Assembly (NCBI RefSeq): GCF_013391805.1
Contig: NZ_CP058364.1
Coordinates: 1,488,501-1,552,500, forward strand
Direction of reading: 5' to 3'
DNA from: Galbibacter sp. BG1
GTDB lineage: Bacteria > Bacteroidota > Bacteroidia > Flavobacteriales > Flavobacteriaceae
Length of the DNA stretch: 64,000 nt
Position numbers and translations under genes: made by a program
Notes under the pieces: model-generated
Seen by the model: only the letters and a program-made list of their open reading frames with translations
What the model was told of the DNA's origin: nothing
Database searches by the model: none
In this document: positions 46,781 through 55,924 of the stretch, piece after piece
Numbering within the stretch: the stretch's first letter is position 1
How the letters are laid out: every line of letters begins with the position of its first letter

Positions 46781-47035
46781 TTATTGATTTTCAGTGTTTT
46801 CGCCCTTTTTATCATTCATTTTATCAAGATTTTCTTTAGTCATCATATAATCTTGAATGTTTTTGCCTTTAGAGCGTGAATAGATAAATAGCGGAATGAG
46901 TATAAAGGCAGATGCTAAAACTGCCACCCCGATAATTTTATCCCCCATTGCGTGGTCGTCTTGCCATTTAAAATAATAGCCTACTACAAAAGCTATTAGA
47001 ATGGCAAAAAATAATATTTGAACAATTCTTTTCAT
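46781..47035 (-). CDS. Small two-TM membrane protein
   Basis: 84-residue protein with hydrophobic segments at about residues 4-22 and 34-53 and a charged tail rich in Asn, Lys and Asp (KENLDKMNDKKGENTENQ). Function not recognised. It stands alone between the cold-shock gene and the second MNT/HEPN pair. Confidence 0.7.
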   Translation of the reverse strand: MKRIVQILFFAILIAFVVGYYFKWQDDHAMGDKIIGVAVLASAFILIPLFIYSRSKGKNIQDYMMTKENLDKMNDKKGENTENQ

Positions 47036-47114
47036 AGTTAATATGCGAATAATTATATAGTTTTATTTTGGAGGTTTTGCATTAGAATGAAGGTGTAACC
47101 AAAACTTTTATAAA

Positions 47115-47453
47115 TCAGCTGTCCGTTAGTAATTTTTCAATTTCTGATTTCAGTTTTTCCAAATCCCTTACCACAATTGTCCATATAATAGCATCTGAAA
47201 CGGTGTCGTAACCTTGGCTAATACGATTACGGGTGTCAACAATTTTTCTAGCGTTGGTAATAGGGAATTCTGGATGAATTTTTAAAATTTTGTTGATGGC
47301 CTCCCCAATAATTTCAATGTTCCTTTCAATCGCTCTTTTGCCTTTTAAGTCTTCCTGAAAAACTGCATATTCTTTTTCCTTAGGCAAAAAAGAATATATT
47401 TCATTGATAGCTTGTTTAATATCTTCCAGTCGCGTTCTAACCTCAATTTCCAT
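47115..47453 (-). CDS. HepT-like HEPN protein with altered active site
   Basis: DUF86/HEPN protein of 112 residues of a second MNT/HEPN pair. Its full length includes the C-terminal helix (IIWTIVVRDLEKLKSEIEKLL) that is lost in the first pair. The R-X4-H-X-Y motif reads RNRISQGYD: the catalytic His is replaced by Gln and the preceding hydrophobic residue by Ser. In studied HepT proteins that His is needed for RNase activity, so this copy should be inactive as an RNase. It overlaps its MNT gene by 11 bases. Confidence 0.87.
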   Translation of the reverse strand: MEIEVRTRLEDIKQAINEIYSFLPKEKEYAVFQEDLKGKRAIERNIEIIGEAINKILKIHPEFPITNARKIVDTRNRISQGYDTVSDAIIWTIVVRDLEKLKSEIEKLLTDS

Positions 47454-47754
47454 AAATTCGGAATTTGTTTTGGTCTATTTCTTGCTTTAAAAACGGATTT
47501 TTTAATGCTTTTAACTCCAATAAGTCAATTCTGCGATTAAATATTTTCTCTAAATTGAATTTTAGGTCAAAATATTTGTCGGAATAAGAGATAGGATCTT
47601 TATCGTCGATATCCACTAAAAAATCAATATCGCTATCAGGTCTAAGTTTATCCTTAAGTACTGAACCAAAAGCAAACAAAGATTTCACCTTGTTGGTGTT
47701 ACAAAGTTTTATGATCTCTTCGATATTTTTATGGATCTCTTTCATTTCTACCAA
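47443..47754 (-). CDS. MntA-like nucleotidyltransferase antitoxin
   Basis: Minimal nucleotidyltransferase of 103 residues. The signature is FAFGSVLKDKLRPDSDIDFLVDI (split here as FGSVLKD then SDIDFLVDI), giving GS-X(n)-DXD at about residues 30-44. It precedes and overlaps its HEPN partner by 11 bases. A similar pair lies at 3.1-3.6 kb, but the two are clearly diverged and not a recent duplication. Confidence 0.85.
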   Translation of the reverse strand: MVEMKEIHKNIEEIIKLCNTNKVKSLFAFGSVLKDKLRPDSDIDFLVDIDDKDPISYSDKYFDLKFNLEKIFNRRIDLLELKALKNPFLKQEIDQNKFRIYGN

Positions 47755-47822
47755 AGATAGGAAATTGTCGTCAATTGATTGGATGTGCTATTACCGAAAG
47801 TTTATGTGCGTTGTACGCCTAA

Positions 47823-49616
47823 TTACTTGGTAAAAGAAATTAATTTTCTTCTGTAGGCGGTTAGCAATTTAGATTTGGATACAAATCCATAATACTTTCC
47901 ATCTTTTACTACCGGAAGGTTCCAAGCGCCACTGTCTTGAAATTTCTGCATCACCCGCGTCATATTATCCGTTTGCATTTTTATCACTTCCGGAGGGTTT
48001 TGCATTACGTCTGAAGCTTTGATCTCTTCGTACAAACTTTGATCGAACATAATAGAGCGGATGTCATCCAAAAGGATGATCCCTTCTAAATAACTGGTTT
48101 TACGGTTTAATACCGGAAAAATATTCCTGTTGGATTTTACCACTGCATTGTGCACAATATCGCCGAGGTTCATGTCTGGGTATAATGGAACAAAGTTACG
48201 TTCTATCACCGTGCTCAAATCCATCAAGGTTAACACCGCCTGATCTTTATCGTGGGTAATTAACTCTCCTTTATTCGCCAACTCCATAGTATATACAGAA
48301 TGCGGAATAAAATATTTAGTTATTGCAAAAGAGATGGTAGCAGTAATCATCAATGGGATGAATAATTCGTAACCTCCCGTAAGCTCGGCAATTAAGAAAA
48401 TGGCGGTTAAAGGAGCGTGTAAAACGCCAGCCATTAAGCCCGTCATTCCCACAAGGGTGAAATTGCTTTCAGAAACAGGACTGTTCAACACCCCAATATT
48501 GTTTAAGATTTTGGCTAGACAGTTCCCCATAATACTTCCCATAAATAGAGTAGGAGCAAAAATCCCCCCAACACCACCGGCACCAAAGGTAATGGCGCTG
48601 GCAACAATTTTAAATAGAATGAGTCCAATTAGAAGTCCGATAACCACCCAAACATTATCCAAATCAATATTAAAAAAGTTGTTTTCCAATGCAGCCTTTG
48701 GGTTTCCTTGTACCAAATGGTTGATTACCTCGTAGCCCTCCCCGTAAAGCGGGGGGATAAAAAAGACAATAGTTCCTATGGCCATCCCTCCAATAATAAG
48801 TCTTTTTATGGGGGAGCTTATTTTATCGAAGAAATTATGGATACCACCGTAAACCTTAGTAAAGTAAATAGAGGTAAACCCGGCTACCAAACCTAAGAGA
48901 ATGAAAAAAGGCACATCGTTTAAAACAAAACCATCTTCCAATTTAAAGGGAAGTAAAATATCACTTCCGAAGAAAAAATATGAAGTAATGACCCCCGAAA
49001 TAGACGCTAGCAAAAGCGGTAAAAGGGATGCCAAGGTAAGGTCGAGACTAAAAACTTCAACAGCAAAAATAATAGCCGCTATGGGTGCCTTAAAAATAGA
49101 AGACATAGCGCCTGCTGCTGCGGCTCCTATAAGAAGGGTTCTGCTGGCTTGATTCATATGAAAAAGCCTAGCGATATTTGAGCTTATGGCGGCCCCTGTT
49201 GCCACCGTAGGCCCTTCCAGACCAACAGAACCCCCAAAACCTACGGTGAAAGGGGCGGTTAAAATACTTCCCACCATTTGAAATCTGCGCATAATCCCCT
49301 TTCTTTTTGAAATGGCAAATAGCGTAGAGGGAATCCCATGGTTAACACGGTGCCCAATTACATATTTCATGATAAGATAGGTAAGGGTTAAACCAATGAG
49401 TGGGTAAACAAAATAAAATGCGTGGTGGTATTGCTGGATAAGCTTTCCTTCCAGCAAAAGTTGGATTAAATGTGTTAGGTTTTTGAGAACCACGGCGCCA
49501 ATTCCAGAAGTAAAACCTACGAGAATACTTAAAATATAAATAAATTGACGTTGAGAAATGTGTTTCGCACGCCATATTAATATTCTAGTAAACAAACTTT
49601 TTTTAGAATGTGGCAT
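47823..49616 (-). CDS. ClC-family chloride channel/antiporter with CBS domains
   Basis: Membrane protein of 597 residues. Ion-path motifs are visible: GGSVGLEGPTVATGAA (about residue 127) and GGIFAPTLFMGS (about residue 345). About 12 membrane segments span residues 20-430. Two CBS domains follow (about 455-515 and 530-590), which usually bind adenine nucleotides. The gating Glu sits in GLEGP. ClC proteins carry chloride or fluoride, as channel or antiporter. It is a single gene, downstream of aspS on the same strand. Confidence 0.95.
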   Translation of the reverse strand: MPHSKKSLFTRILIWRAKHISQRQFIYILSILVGFTSGIGAVVLKNLTHLIQLLLEGKLIQQYHHAFYFVYPLIGLTLTYLIMKYVIGHRVNHGIPSTLFAISKRKGIMRRFQMVGSILTAPFTVGFGGSVGLEGPTVATGAAISSNIARLFHMNQASRTLLIGAAAAGAMSSIFKAPIAAIIFAVEVFSLDLTLASLLPLLLASISGVITSYFFFGSDILLPFKLEDGFVLNDVPFFILLGLVAGFTSIYFTKVYGGIHNFFDKISSPIKRLIIGGMAIGTIVFFIPPLYGEGYEVINHLVQGNPKAALENNFFNIDLDNVWVVIGLLIGLILFKIVASAITFGAGGVGGIFAPTLFMGSIMGNCLAKILNNIGVLNSPVSESNFTLVGMTGLMAGVLHAPLTAIFLIAELTGGYELFIPLMITATISFAITKYFIPHSVYTMELANKGELITHDKDQAVLTLMDLSTVIERNFVPLYPDMNLGDIVHNAVVKSNRNIFPVLNRKTSYLEGIILLDDIRSIMFDQSLYEEIKASDVMQNPPEVIKMQTDNMTRVMQKFQDSGAWNLPVVKDGKYYGFVSKSKLLTAYRRKLISFTK

Positions 49617-49679
49617 TCCGTTTTAATTTGTGTTCTATGGTAAAGCGCCTGTAAACAATTACTTGCAGGCGCCCCTAAT

Positions 49680-51428
49680 TTATAGATTTAATTTAATATG
49701 TAGCTCTTTTAATTGCTCGTCATCAATTTTTGCAGGTGCGTCGATCATTACATCACGACCGGCATTGTTTTTTGGGAAAGCAATAAAGTCCCGTATAGTT
49801 TCTTGTCCGCCCAAAATGGCTACCAATCGGTCAAAACCAAAGGCCAATCCGCCATGAGGAGGGGCTCCGTATTGGAAAGCATCCATTAAGAAACCAAATT
49901 GAGCTTTTGCCTCTTCATCTGTAAAACCTAAATGCTTAAACATGAGTGCTTGTAAATCCCTGTCAAAAATTCTTATAGATCCACCTCCAATTTCGTTTCC
50001 GTTTAAAACAAGATCGTATGCATTGGCTCTTACTTGGCCAGGTTCTGTATCCAAGAGTTTTATGTCTTCTGGTTTAGGAGACGTGAATGGGTGGTGCATG
50101 GCGTGGTAGCGTTTTGTTTCTTCGTCCCATTCCAATAGAGGGAAATCCAACACCCAAAGTGGCGCAAACTCGTCAGCTTTTCGTAGTCCGAGACGTTCTG
50201 CCATTTCCATTCTCAACGCACTTAGCTGGCTACGGGTTTTATCCGTTGGGCCAGAAAGCACGCAGATTAAATCACCAGCTTGTGCTCTGGTAGATTCAGC
50301 CCATTTTTTAAGGTCTTTTTGATCATAAAACTTATCTACGGAAGATTTAAAAGTTCCGTCCTCATTACATTTTACATACACCATTCCCAAGGCTCCCACT
50401 TGAGGACGCTTTACCCAATCGATAAGTTTATCAATGTCTTTTCTGGTATAAGAAGCAGCTCCCGGAACGGCAATCCCAACAACCAATTCTGCCTCGTTAA
50501 AAACTTTAAAGTCTTTGTGCTGCGCTACTTCATTGAGTTCGCCAAATTCCATTCCAAAACGTATATCTGGCTTATCGTTTCCATATTTGCGCATGGCGTC
50601 GTCGTAGGACATTCTTGGGAAACTATCTATTTCCACGCCTTTAATCTCTTTGAGTAGATGACGGGTTAAGCCTTCAAAGACATTTAAAATATCTTCCTGT
50701 TCTACAAAGGCCATTTCGCAGTCTATTTGCGTAAATTCAGGTTGTCTGTCGGCCCTAAGGTCTTCATCCCTAAAACATTTTACAATTTGAAAATACTTAT
50801 CCATTCCTCCCACCATTAGCAATTGCTTGAATGTTTGTGGTGATTGCGGAAGGGCGTAAAACTGGCCTTCATTCATACGGGAAGGCACCACGAAATCGCG
50901 GGCCCCTTCTGGGGTAGATTTTATTAAGTAAGGGGTTTCCACTTCGATAAAACCTTCTTTGGACAGGTAATTTCTAACTTCAATCCCTACTTTATGCCTA
51001 AAAATCAAACTGTTTTTAACTGGGTTACGCCTAATATCTAAGTAACGGTATTTCATCCGAAGATCGTCACCACCATCTGTTTCATTTTCAATAGTAAAAG
51101 GAGGGGTTTTAGATTCATTTAAAACCTTAATGCTCTTTACCAATACTTCGATATCTCCAGTGGGAATGTTAGGATTTTTAGATTCTCTTTCTATTACCGT
51201 TCCATCTACCTGAATAACAAATTCCCTTCCTAATTTTTGAGCGGTTTCCAAAACTTCCTTCGGAGTACGCTCTTCATCAAAAATTAATTGAGTAATGCCA
51301 TAGCGATCCCGTAGATCGACCCAAACCATAAACCCTTTATCCCTTACTTTTTGAACCCAACCAGAAAGGGTTACCTCATTATGTATGTGTTCGTTGCGCA
51401 ATTCGCCACAAGTATGACTTCTATACAT
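49680..51428 (-). CDS. aspS: Aspartyl-tRNA synthetase
   Basis: Class IIb aminoacyl-tRNA synthetase of 582 residues. The start at 51428 ([11 protein letters not shown]) matches bacterial AspRS; nine upstream residues in frame are unlikely. The OB-fold anticodon domain (residues 1-110) is followed by the catalytic core: motif 2 in [16 protein letters not shown] (about residue 212), the bacterial GAD insertion (about 280-415) and motif 3 in [14 protein letters not shown] (about residue 530). Whether it is discriminating or also charges tRNA-Asn cannot be stated. Confidence 0.97.
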   Translation of the reverse strand: MYRSHTCGELRNEHIHNEVTLSGWVQKVRDKGFMVWVDLRDRYGITQLIFDEERTPKEVLETAQKLGREFVIQVDGTVIERESKNPNIPTGDIEVLVKSIKVLNESKTPPFTIENETDGGDDLRMKYRYLDIRRNPVKNSLIFRHKVGIEVRNYLSKEGFIEVETPYLIKSTPEGARDFVVPSRMNEGQFYALPQSPQTFKQLLMVGGMDKYFQIVKCFRDEDLRADRQPEFTQIDCEMAFVEQEDILNVFEGLTRHLLKEIKGVEIDSFPRMSYDDAMRKYGNDKPDIRFGMEFGELNEVAQHKDFKVFNEAELVVGIAVPGAASYTRKDIDKLIDWVKRPQVGALGMVYVKCNEDGTFKSSVDKFYDQKDLKKWAESTRAQAGDLICVLSGPTDKTRSQLSALRMEMAERLGLRKADEFAPLWVLDFPLLEWDEETKRYHAMHHPFTSPKPEDIKLLDTEPGQVRANAYDLVLNGNEIGGGSIRIFDRDLQALMFKHLGFTDEEAKAQFGFLMDAFQYGAPPHGGLAFGFDRLVAILGGQETIRDFIAFPKNNAGRDVMIDAPAKIDDEQLKELHIKLNL

Positions 51429-51756
51429 GAATTCTTTACATTTTATAAGCTGCAAAGGTAATAAGTTACTGCAGGTAAAAGAAACTTTTTCAGCGGTAAA
51501 TTAAATGGGTTGTAATTCAAGTTTTTTTGAAAAATCCGGACGGATGGAAGGATGAAATCGTACAAATTTCTTAGCTACCCTATCGTTTCAATGTTAAATC
51601 TTTAATTTTTAGGGTTATTTAATCTTCTAAAAATCAGGCAAAAGAAATTCTAATGTTAACTTAATGTTACGTAAATGTTTTTTTAATGTAATTAATTCAC
51701 TATATTTGTTATGATAACGTAAAGTAACAATAATTTAATAACGAAAATATAAGATC
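51429..51756 (+). promoter_or_regulatory. Divergent aspS / MORN-like intergenic region
   Basis: No gene. It holds an exact -7 element, TATATTTG at 51711-51718, 38 bases before the MORN-like start, with a T-rich stretch in the -33 position. The rest is A/T-rich sequence without a clear signal. Confidence 0.5.
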
Positions 51757-52113
51757 ATGAAAAATACTATTTTAATTTTTGCAATGCTTTTTTCGTTCGT
51801 GATGGTTGCTCAAAATGGTGAGCAAAAACCGAAGCTGGAGAAAGAAGGAGATATGGTTAAAGCTACTTATTTCCATGAGAATGGGGAAATAGCACAAACG
51901 GGTTATTATCTTGACGGAAAATTGCATGGTGAGTGGAAAGCTTACGATGAAACAGGTAAGAAAATTGCTTTGGCAGAGTATAAGAATGGAGAAAAGACCG
52001 GAAAATGGTTCTTTTGGGACAATAAAAGCTTAAACGAAGTTAATTATGAGGACAGTAGAATTACTGGCGTTACTACTTGGACAAATGCCAATCCTGTAGT
52101 TACTGTAGATTAA
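51757..52113 (+). CDS. Exported MORN/YwqK-like repeat protein
   Basis: 118-residue protein with a signal peptide (1-19, ending MVAQN). It carries tandem MORN-like repeats (FHENGEIAQTGYYLDGKLHGEW; AEYKNGEKTGKWFFWDN) of the YwqK type common in Bacteroidetes. Related proteins are sometimes labelled toxin-antitoxin or membrane-binding, without proof. It is a single gene with its own promoter element and terminator. Confidence 0.82.
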   Translation: MKNTILIFAMLFSFVMVAQNGEQKPKLEKEGDMVKATYFHENGEIAQTGYYLDGKLHGEWKAYDETGKKIALAEYKNGEKTGKWFFWDNKSLNEVNYEDSRITGVTTWTNANPVVTVD

Positions 52114-52133
52114 TTGCAATTCGAATAAATCTT

Positions 52134-52160
52134 AAAACCACGCTTTTGGCGTGGTTTTTT
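52134..52160 (+). terminator. Intrinsic terminator of the MORN-like gene
   Basis: Stem ACCACGC/GCGTGGT (52137-52143 with 52149-52155) with A/T extension and a T6 run. Confidence 0.9.
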
Positions 52161-52232
52161 GTTTTTAAACCAAAATTCTTTATAAATATTGCTTCTACAA
52201 GGCCTTAAGTTTTTAATACTTGTACTATTTCG

Positions 52233-52240
52233 TACTTTTG
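52233..52240 (+). promoter_or_regulatory. -7 element (TACTTTTG) of the yicC-gmk-nadD run
   Basis: Exact TAnnTTTG match 20 bases before the yicC start and directly after the preceding terminator region. Confidence 0.5.
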
Positions 52241-52260
52241 TCCATCTATAAAAGTAAAGC

Positions 52261-53133
52261 ATGATAAAGTCAATGACTGGTTATGGGAAGAACATTATTC
52301 AACTTCCTTCAAAAAAAATCACTGTAGAATTAAAATCTTTAAACAGTAAAAACCTCGATCTCAATGCACGAATTCCGTCTTCTTATCGGGAAAAGGAAAT
52401 AGAACTCAGAAATCTTATTGCAAATAGTCTTGAAAGGGGTAAGGTAGATTTTAGTCTGTATGTAGAAATAACCGGCGAAGCTTCCAATACTCAGGTAAAT
52501 GCCAACGTGGTTAGGGAGTATATCGAACAGTTACGAAGTGTTAATCCCACAAAATTTACAGATAAAGACGACATTGAACTTTTAAAGATGGCGGTAAGAA
52601 TGCCGGATGCTTTAAAAGCAGAGCGTGATGAAATAGATGAAGATGAATACAGGGAAATTAAAAACGCCTTGGAAGAGGCTTTAAAAGAGATCAATATCTT
52701 TCGTTCCCACGAAGGCGCTGTTTTAGAAAAGGATTTTGTAAGCCGCATTGAAAATATCTTGGTTTTACTTAAAAAAGTGGAAGAGATAGACCCAGAAAGA
52801 TTGGAAGCGGTTCGCGAACGGTTGGAGAAAGCGGTGGCAGATTTAAAGGAAAACGTAGATGAAAACCGTTTTGAACAAGAATTGATCTACTATTTGGAGA
52901 AATTTGATATTACCGAAGAGAAAGTCCGTTTGGCAAATCACCTCGATTACTTTTTAAAAACATTGGCTTCCGATGATTCCAACGGAAAAAAACTAGGATT
53001 TATCAGTCAAGAAATAGGTAGGGAGATAAACACTATTGGTTCTAAGGCCAATTATGCGCCCATGCAACAAGTGGTGGTGCAAATGAAAGATGAGTTGGAG
53101 AAGATTAAGGAACAAATGTTGAATGTTCTTTAG
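52261..53133 (+). CDS. yicC: YicC family endoribonuclease
   Basis: 290-residue protein of the YicC/YloC family, shown to be endoribonucleases in E. coli. The family's start, MIKSMTGYGK, is perfect, and the C-terminal EKVRLANHLDYFLKTL and EIGREINTIGSKAN motifs are present. The gene is followed after 34 bases by gmk, the widespread yicC-gmk arrangement. Confidence 0.92.
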   Translation: MIKSMTGYGKNIIQLPSKKITVELKSLNSKNLDLNARIPSSYREKEIELRNLIANSLERGKVDFSLYVEITGEASNTQVNANVVREYIEQLRSVNPTKFTDKDDIELLKMAVRMPDALKAERDEIDEDEYREIKNALEEALKEINIFRSHEGAVLEKDFVSRIENILVLLKKVEEIDPERLEAVRERLEKAVADLKENVDENRFEQELIYYLEKFDITEEKVRLANHLDYFLKTLASDDSNGKKLGFISQEIGREINTIGSKANYAPMQQVVVQMKDELEKIKEQMLNVL

Positions 53134-53167
53134 GATCGAAAAGAAGTTTTCATTTTAAAATTGATGT

Positions 53168-53767
53168 ATGCAAGATAAAAACACGGGAACCGGAGGAAAG
53201 CTGATTATTTTTTCTGCACCTTCCGGAAGTGGCAAAACTACAATTGTACGGCATTTACTTAACTATCCTGAATTGAATTTGGAGTTTTCCATTTCTGCTA
53301 CTTCCAGGGAGCCTAGGGGCGAAGAAAAAGATGGTGAAAATTACTATTTTTTATCTACCAGGCAGTTTAAAGATCATATAAAAAACGATGATTTTTTAGA
53401 GTGGGAAGAAGTATACCGCGACAATTTCTACGGAACTTTAAAAACAGAGGTAGAACGCATTTGGGCTTTGGGAAAAAATGTAATTTTTGATATAGATGTA
53501 GCCGGCGGATTGCGAATAAAAAAGAAATTTCCTGAAAATACCTTGGCAGTTTTTGTAAAGCCACCAAGTGTAGACGAGCTTAAAATTAGACTCAAAAAAC
53601 GCAAAACAGAAAGCGACGATAAAATAAATATGCGTATTGCCAAGGCATCCGTAGAATTGGCAACTGCCCCGCAGTTTGATAAAATTATCAAAAACTACGA
53701 TTTAGATACCGCAAAACAGGAGGCATATGATCTGGTAGCAGATTTTATCGGTTTGAAAAATAAATAA
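53168..53767 (+). CDS. gmk: Guanylate kinase
   Basis: 199-residue kinase that phosphorylates GMP to GDP. The P-loop is SAPSGSGKTTI (residues 16-26) and the GMP-binding part includes SATSREPRGEEKDGENYYF. The next gene's ATG begins directly after its stop codon, and nadD follows likewise, so three genes are tightly coupled. Confidence 0.96.
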   Translation: MQDKNTGTGGKLIIFSAPSGSGKTTIVRHLLNYPELNLEFSISATSREPRGEEKDGENYYFLSTRQFKDHIKNDDFLEWEEVYRDNFYGTLKTEVERIWALGKNVIFDIDVAGGLRIKKKFPENTLAVFVKPPSVDELKIRLKKRKTESDDKINMRIAKASVELATAPQFDKIIKNYDLDTAKQEAYDLVADFIGLKNK

Positions 53768-54295
53768 ATGAAGGAAGAGCTTATAATTCTTTCTGATATT
53801 TGGGGAAAATCGCAATCGGATTGGATCGATAATTACGTAAAGGCCTTAAAAAATAACTTTACCATTCGATATTACGATTGTTGTGAATTGGCTGGGATTG
53901 ACTCAAAAATTAATCAAAAAGAAGAGCTTCATCAACAATTTTTGAGCTTCGGAATTGAGTTGGCCGTGCAGAAGCTCAGCGAACAGGAACAGAATAATGT
54001 ATCCATTTTGGCATTTAGCATTGGAGGCGTTATTGCATGGAAGTTTGGTCTTAAAACAACTAGGCTCAAAAATCTTTTTTGTGTGTCATCAACTCGGCTT
54101 AGGCTGGAAACGGACAAACCAAAAGGTTTTATAAAACTCCTTTACGGAAAAGAAGATTCATTCGTTCCGCCCGAAATTTGGTTCAAGACTATGAATCTTA
54201 ACCCTACATTTTTTGAAAATCAGGGTCGTGATTTGTATTCAGAAAAGGAGTTTTCAGAAATAATAAGTAAAGAACTTATAAAGTTTATAGACTAA
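53768..54295 (+). CDS. Alpha/beta-hydrolase-like protein
   Basis: 175-residue protein with features of a short alpha/beta-hydrolase. The nucleophile-elbow-like AFSIGGVIAWKFG sits at about residue 82 and an acidic loop YGKEDSFVPPE at about 130, where the family has its Asp. The usual C-terminal His position reads GRDLYSEKE, so the His seems missing. A non-catalytic or altered role is possible. Translation is coupled with gmk (no gap) and nadD (no gap), which is unusual for a hydrolase. Confidence 0.7.
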   Translation: MKEELIILSDIWGKSQSDWIDNYVKALKNNFTIRYYDCCELAGIDSKINQKEELHQQFLSFGIELAVQKLSEQEQNNVSILAFSIGGVIAWKFGLKTTRLKNLFCVSSTRLRLETDKPKGFIKLLYGKEDSFVPPEIWFKTMNLNPTFFENQGRDLYSEKEFSEIISKELIKFID

Positions 54296-54883
54296 ATGAA
54301 GAAAAGAATTGGTCTTTATTTCGGTACTTTCAACCCTATTCACGTGGGGCACTTGGCCATAGCCAATCATATGGTGGAGTTTTCAGACCTCGACGAAGTT
54401 TGGTTGGTGGTTACCCCCCACAATCCCTTGAAAAAGAAAAGCACGCTTTTAGATAACCATCATCGGTTGGAAATGGTGTATCGGGCCACCGAAGGCTACG
54501 ATAGGCTAAAACCAAGCGATATTGAATTTGGGTTGCCGCAACCCAATTACACCGTTAATACCTTGGTTTATTTAAAGGAAAAGCATCCTGAAAATCACTT
54601 TTCAGTGATTATGGGGGAAGATAACCTTAAGAATTTCCATAAGTGGAAAAATCATGAGATCATCTTGGCAGAAAATGATATTTACGTTTACCCAAGGATA
54701 ACTAACGCCCCTACTAAAAAGAATAAGTTTGAAGATAGTCCTAAAATAACAAAAGTGGAAGCTCCTATTATGGAGATATCTTCCACTTTTATTAGAAATG
54801 CGATTTCCAATGGTAAAAATATCCAACCATTGTTACACTCCCGAGTTTGGGAATATATAGATTTAATGAATTTCTATAAATAA
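54296..54883 (+). CDS. nadD: Nicotinate-nucleotide adenylyltransferase
   Basis: 195-residue enzyme that forms deamido-NAD from nicotinate mononucleotide and ATP. The (H/T)xGH motif is FNPIHVGHLAIAN (residues 12-24) and the second adenylyltransferase motif is ISSTFIRNAI near residue 163. It follows the hydrolase-like gene without spacing and ends 1 base before the convergent LysM gene. Confidence 0.95.
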   Translation: MKKRIGLYFGTFNPIHVGHLAIANHMVEFSDLDEVWLVVTPHNPLKKKSTLLDNHHRLEMVYRATEGYDRLKPSDIEFGLPQPNYTVNTLVYLKEKHPENHFSVIMGEDNLKNFHKWKNHEIILAENDIYVYPRITNAPTKKNKFEDSPKITKVEAPIMEISSTFIRNAISNGKNIQPLLHSRVWEYIDLMNFYK

Positions 54884-54884
54884 A

Positions 54885-55382
54885 CTATTTTGTAAGCGTA
54901 GGAATACGTAATACCTGCCCCGGGTAAATTTTATCAGGATCTTTAAGCATTGGTTTGTTGGCTTCGAAAATTTCTGGATATTTCATAGCGTTTCCATAGA
55001 ATTTTTTTGCGATTTTGCCTAGAGTATCACCGCTCACTACGGTGTGGAACTGTGCTTCTGGTTCTTTATGTTCAACTTCCATCTGGTCGTCTACCACTGC
55101 AATCCCTGCACTATTTCCTACCACTAAAACCACTTTTTCTTTTGTACTTTGGTCATGGGCTTTACCATGTATAGTAGCAGTATCACCCGTAATTTTGATG
55201 CTTAAATTATCTACTTTCAGGCTTAAATCGTGAATGGTTTCGGTTAAATCTGCAGCCGCTTTTTTGTTGGCAGCTTCAATAGCTGCTTTTTTATCAGCTG
55301 CAGCCTCGGCAGCTTCTTCAGCAGAGGTTTTTCCGCCGAAAATCTTGGCTCCGGCATCTTTAATAAATGAAAATAATCCCAT
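54885..55382 (-). CDS. BON-LysM protein (YgaU/LysM-like)
   Basis: 165-residue protein. A short N-terminal stretch and an Ala/Glu/Lys-rich helix (about residues 15-50) are followed by a BON domain (about 55-105, with GDTATIHGKAHDQ) and a C-terminal LysM domain (about 110-160, with VVSGDTLGKIAKKFYGNAM and YPGQVLRIP). There is no signal peptide, as in E. coli YgaU/Kbp, which binds potassium in the cytoplasm; that role here is inference. Confidence 0.9.
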   Translation of the reverse strand: MGLFSFIKDAGAKIFGGKTSAEEAAEAAADKKAAIEAANKKAAADLTETIHDLSLKVDNLSIKITGDTATIHGKAHDQSTKEKVVLVVGNSAGIAVVDDQMEVEHKEPEAQFHTVVSGDTLGKIAKKFYGNAMKYPEIFEANKPMLKDPDKIYPGQVLRIPTLTK

Positions 55383-55924
55383 GATTCTTATTTTTTATGT
55401 TGATAGTTATTTTCATATAAGATAAGAAAATTATTACGATTGAACAATCAGTAATGATAGTTAAAGTTTTGCAAATAGCTTATAATCAGAAATTAAAGTT
55501 CCGTAAAAGTGTTGTCCTTTTAAAATCGAAACATGGACCTTTCTGTTACAAATAACCGTTAAGGGTTTCAAAAGGTAATTTTAATCAAAATGAAGCTGTA
55601 CTTTAACCTGAATAATATAATGGCTATGAAAACATCAGGTGGCTCCCAAAAAAAGGTCGCCTATTGTTTTCAATAGACGACCTTTGCAAATAACCAACCA
55701 AAAAAATCAACTAACCTAACTTGATTTTAATCTTCATCTGCTGTTTTTAAAAATTAACCTAACCTATACCTATAACGCCCACCTTTAAAATATCATTGTT
55801 TTAGAAATCATAATCTATTGTTAAACCTCTTTTTCAATATTCATAATTTGAGATTATTATTTTAATATGCTACTATTCAATGAGTAAGGTCTTGATTTAA
55901 AATTTAGTTACTTTTGACCTTTAA
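55383..55924. other. Divergent LysM/gpsA intergenic region, 540 bases
   Basis: No protein gene. It contains the orphan minus-strand terminator at 55648-55685, a section right of it with repeated TAACCTAAC/TAACCTA units (about 55700-55770), and a -7 element for gpsA, TACTTTTG at 55909-55916. Confidence 0.45.
55648..55685 (-). terminator. Orphan intrinsic terminator upstream of the LysM gene
   Basis: Stem AAAGGTCG-C-CTATTG / CAATAG-A-CGACCTTT (one internal mismatch) with a 4-base loop and an A run on the left, which makes a T run on the minus strand. It lies about 265 bases ahead of the LysM start and nothing annotated ends here. Confidence 0.75.
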
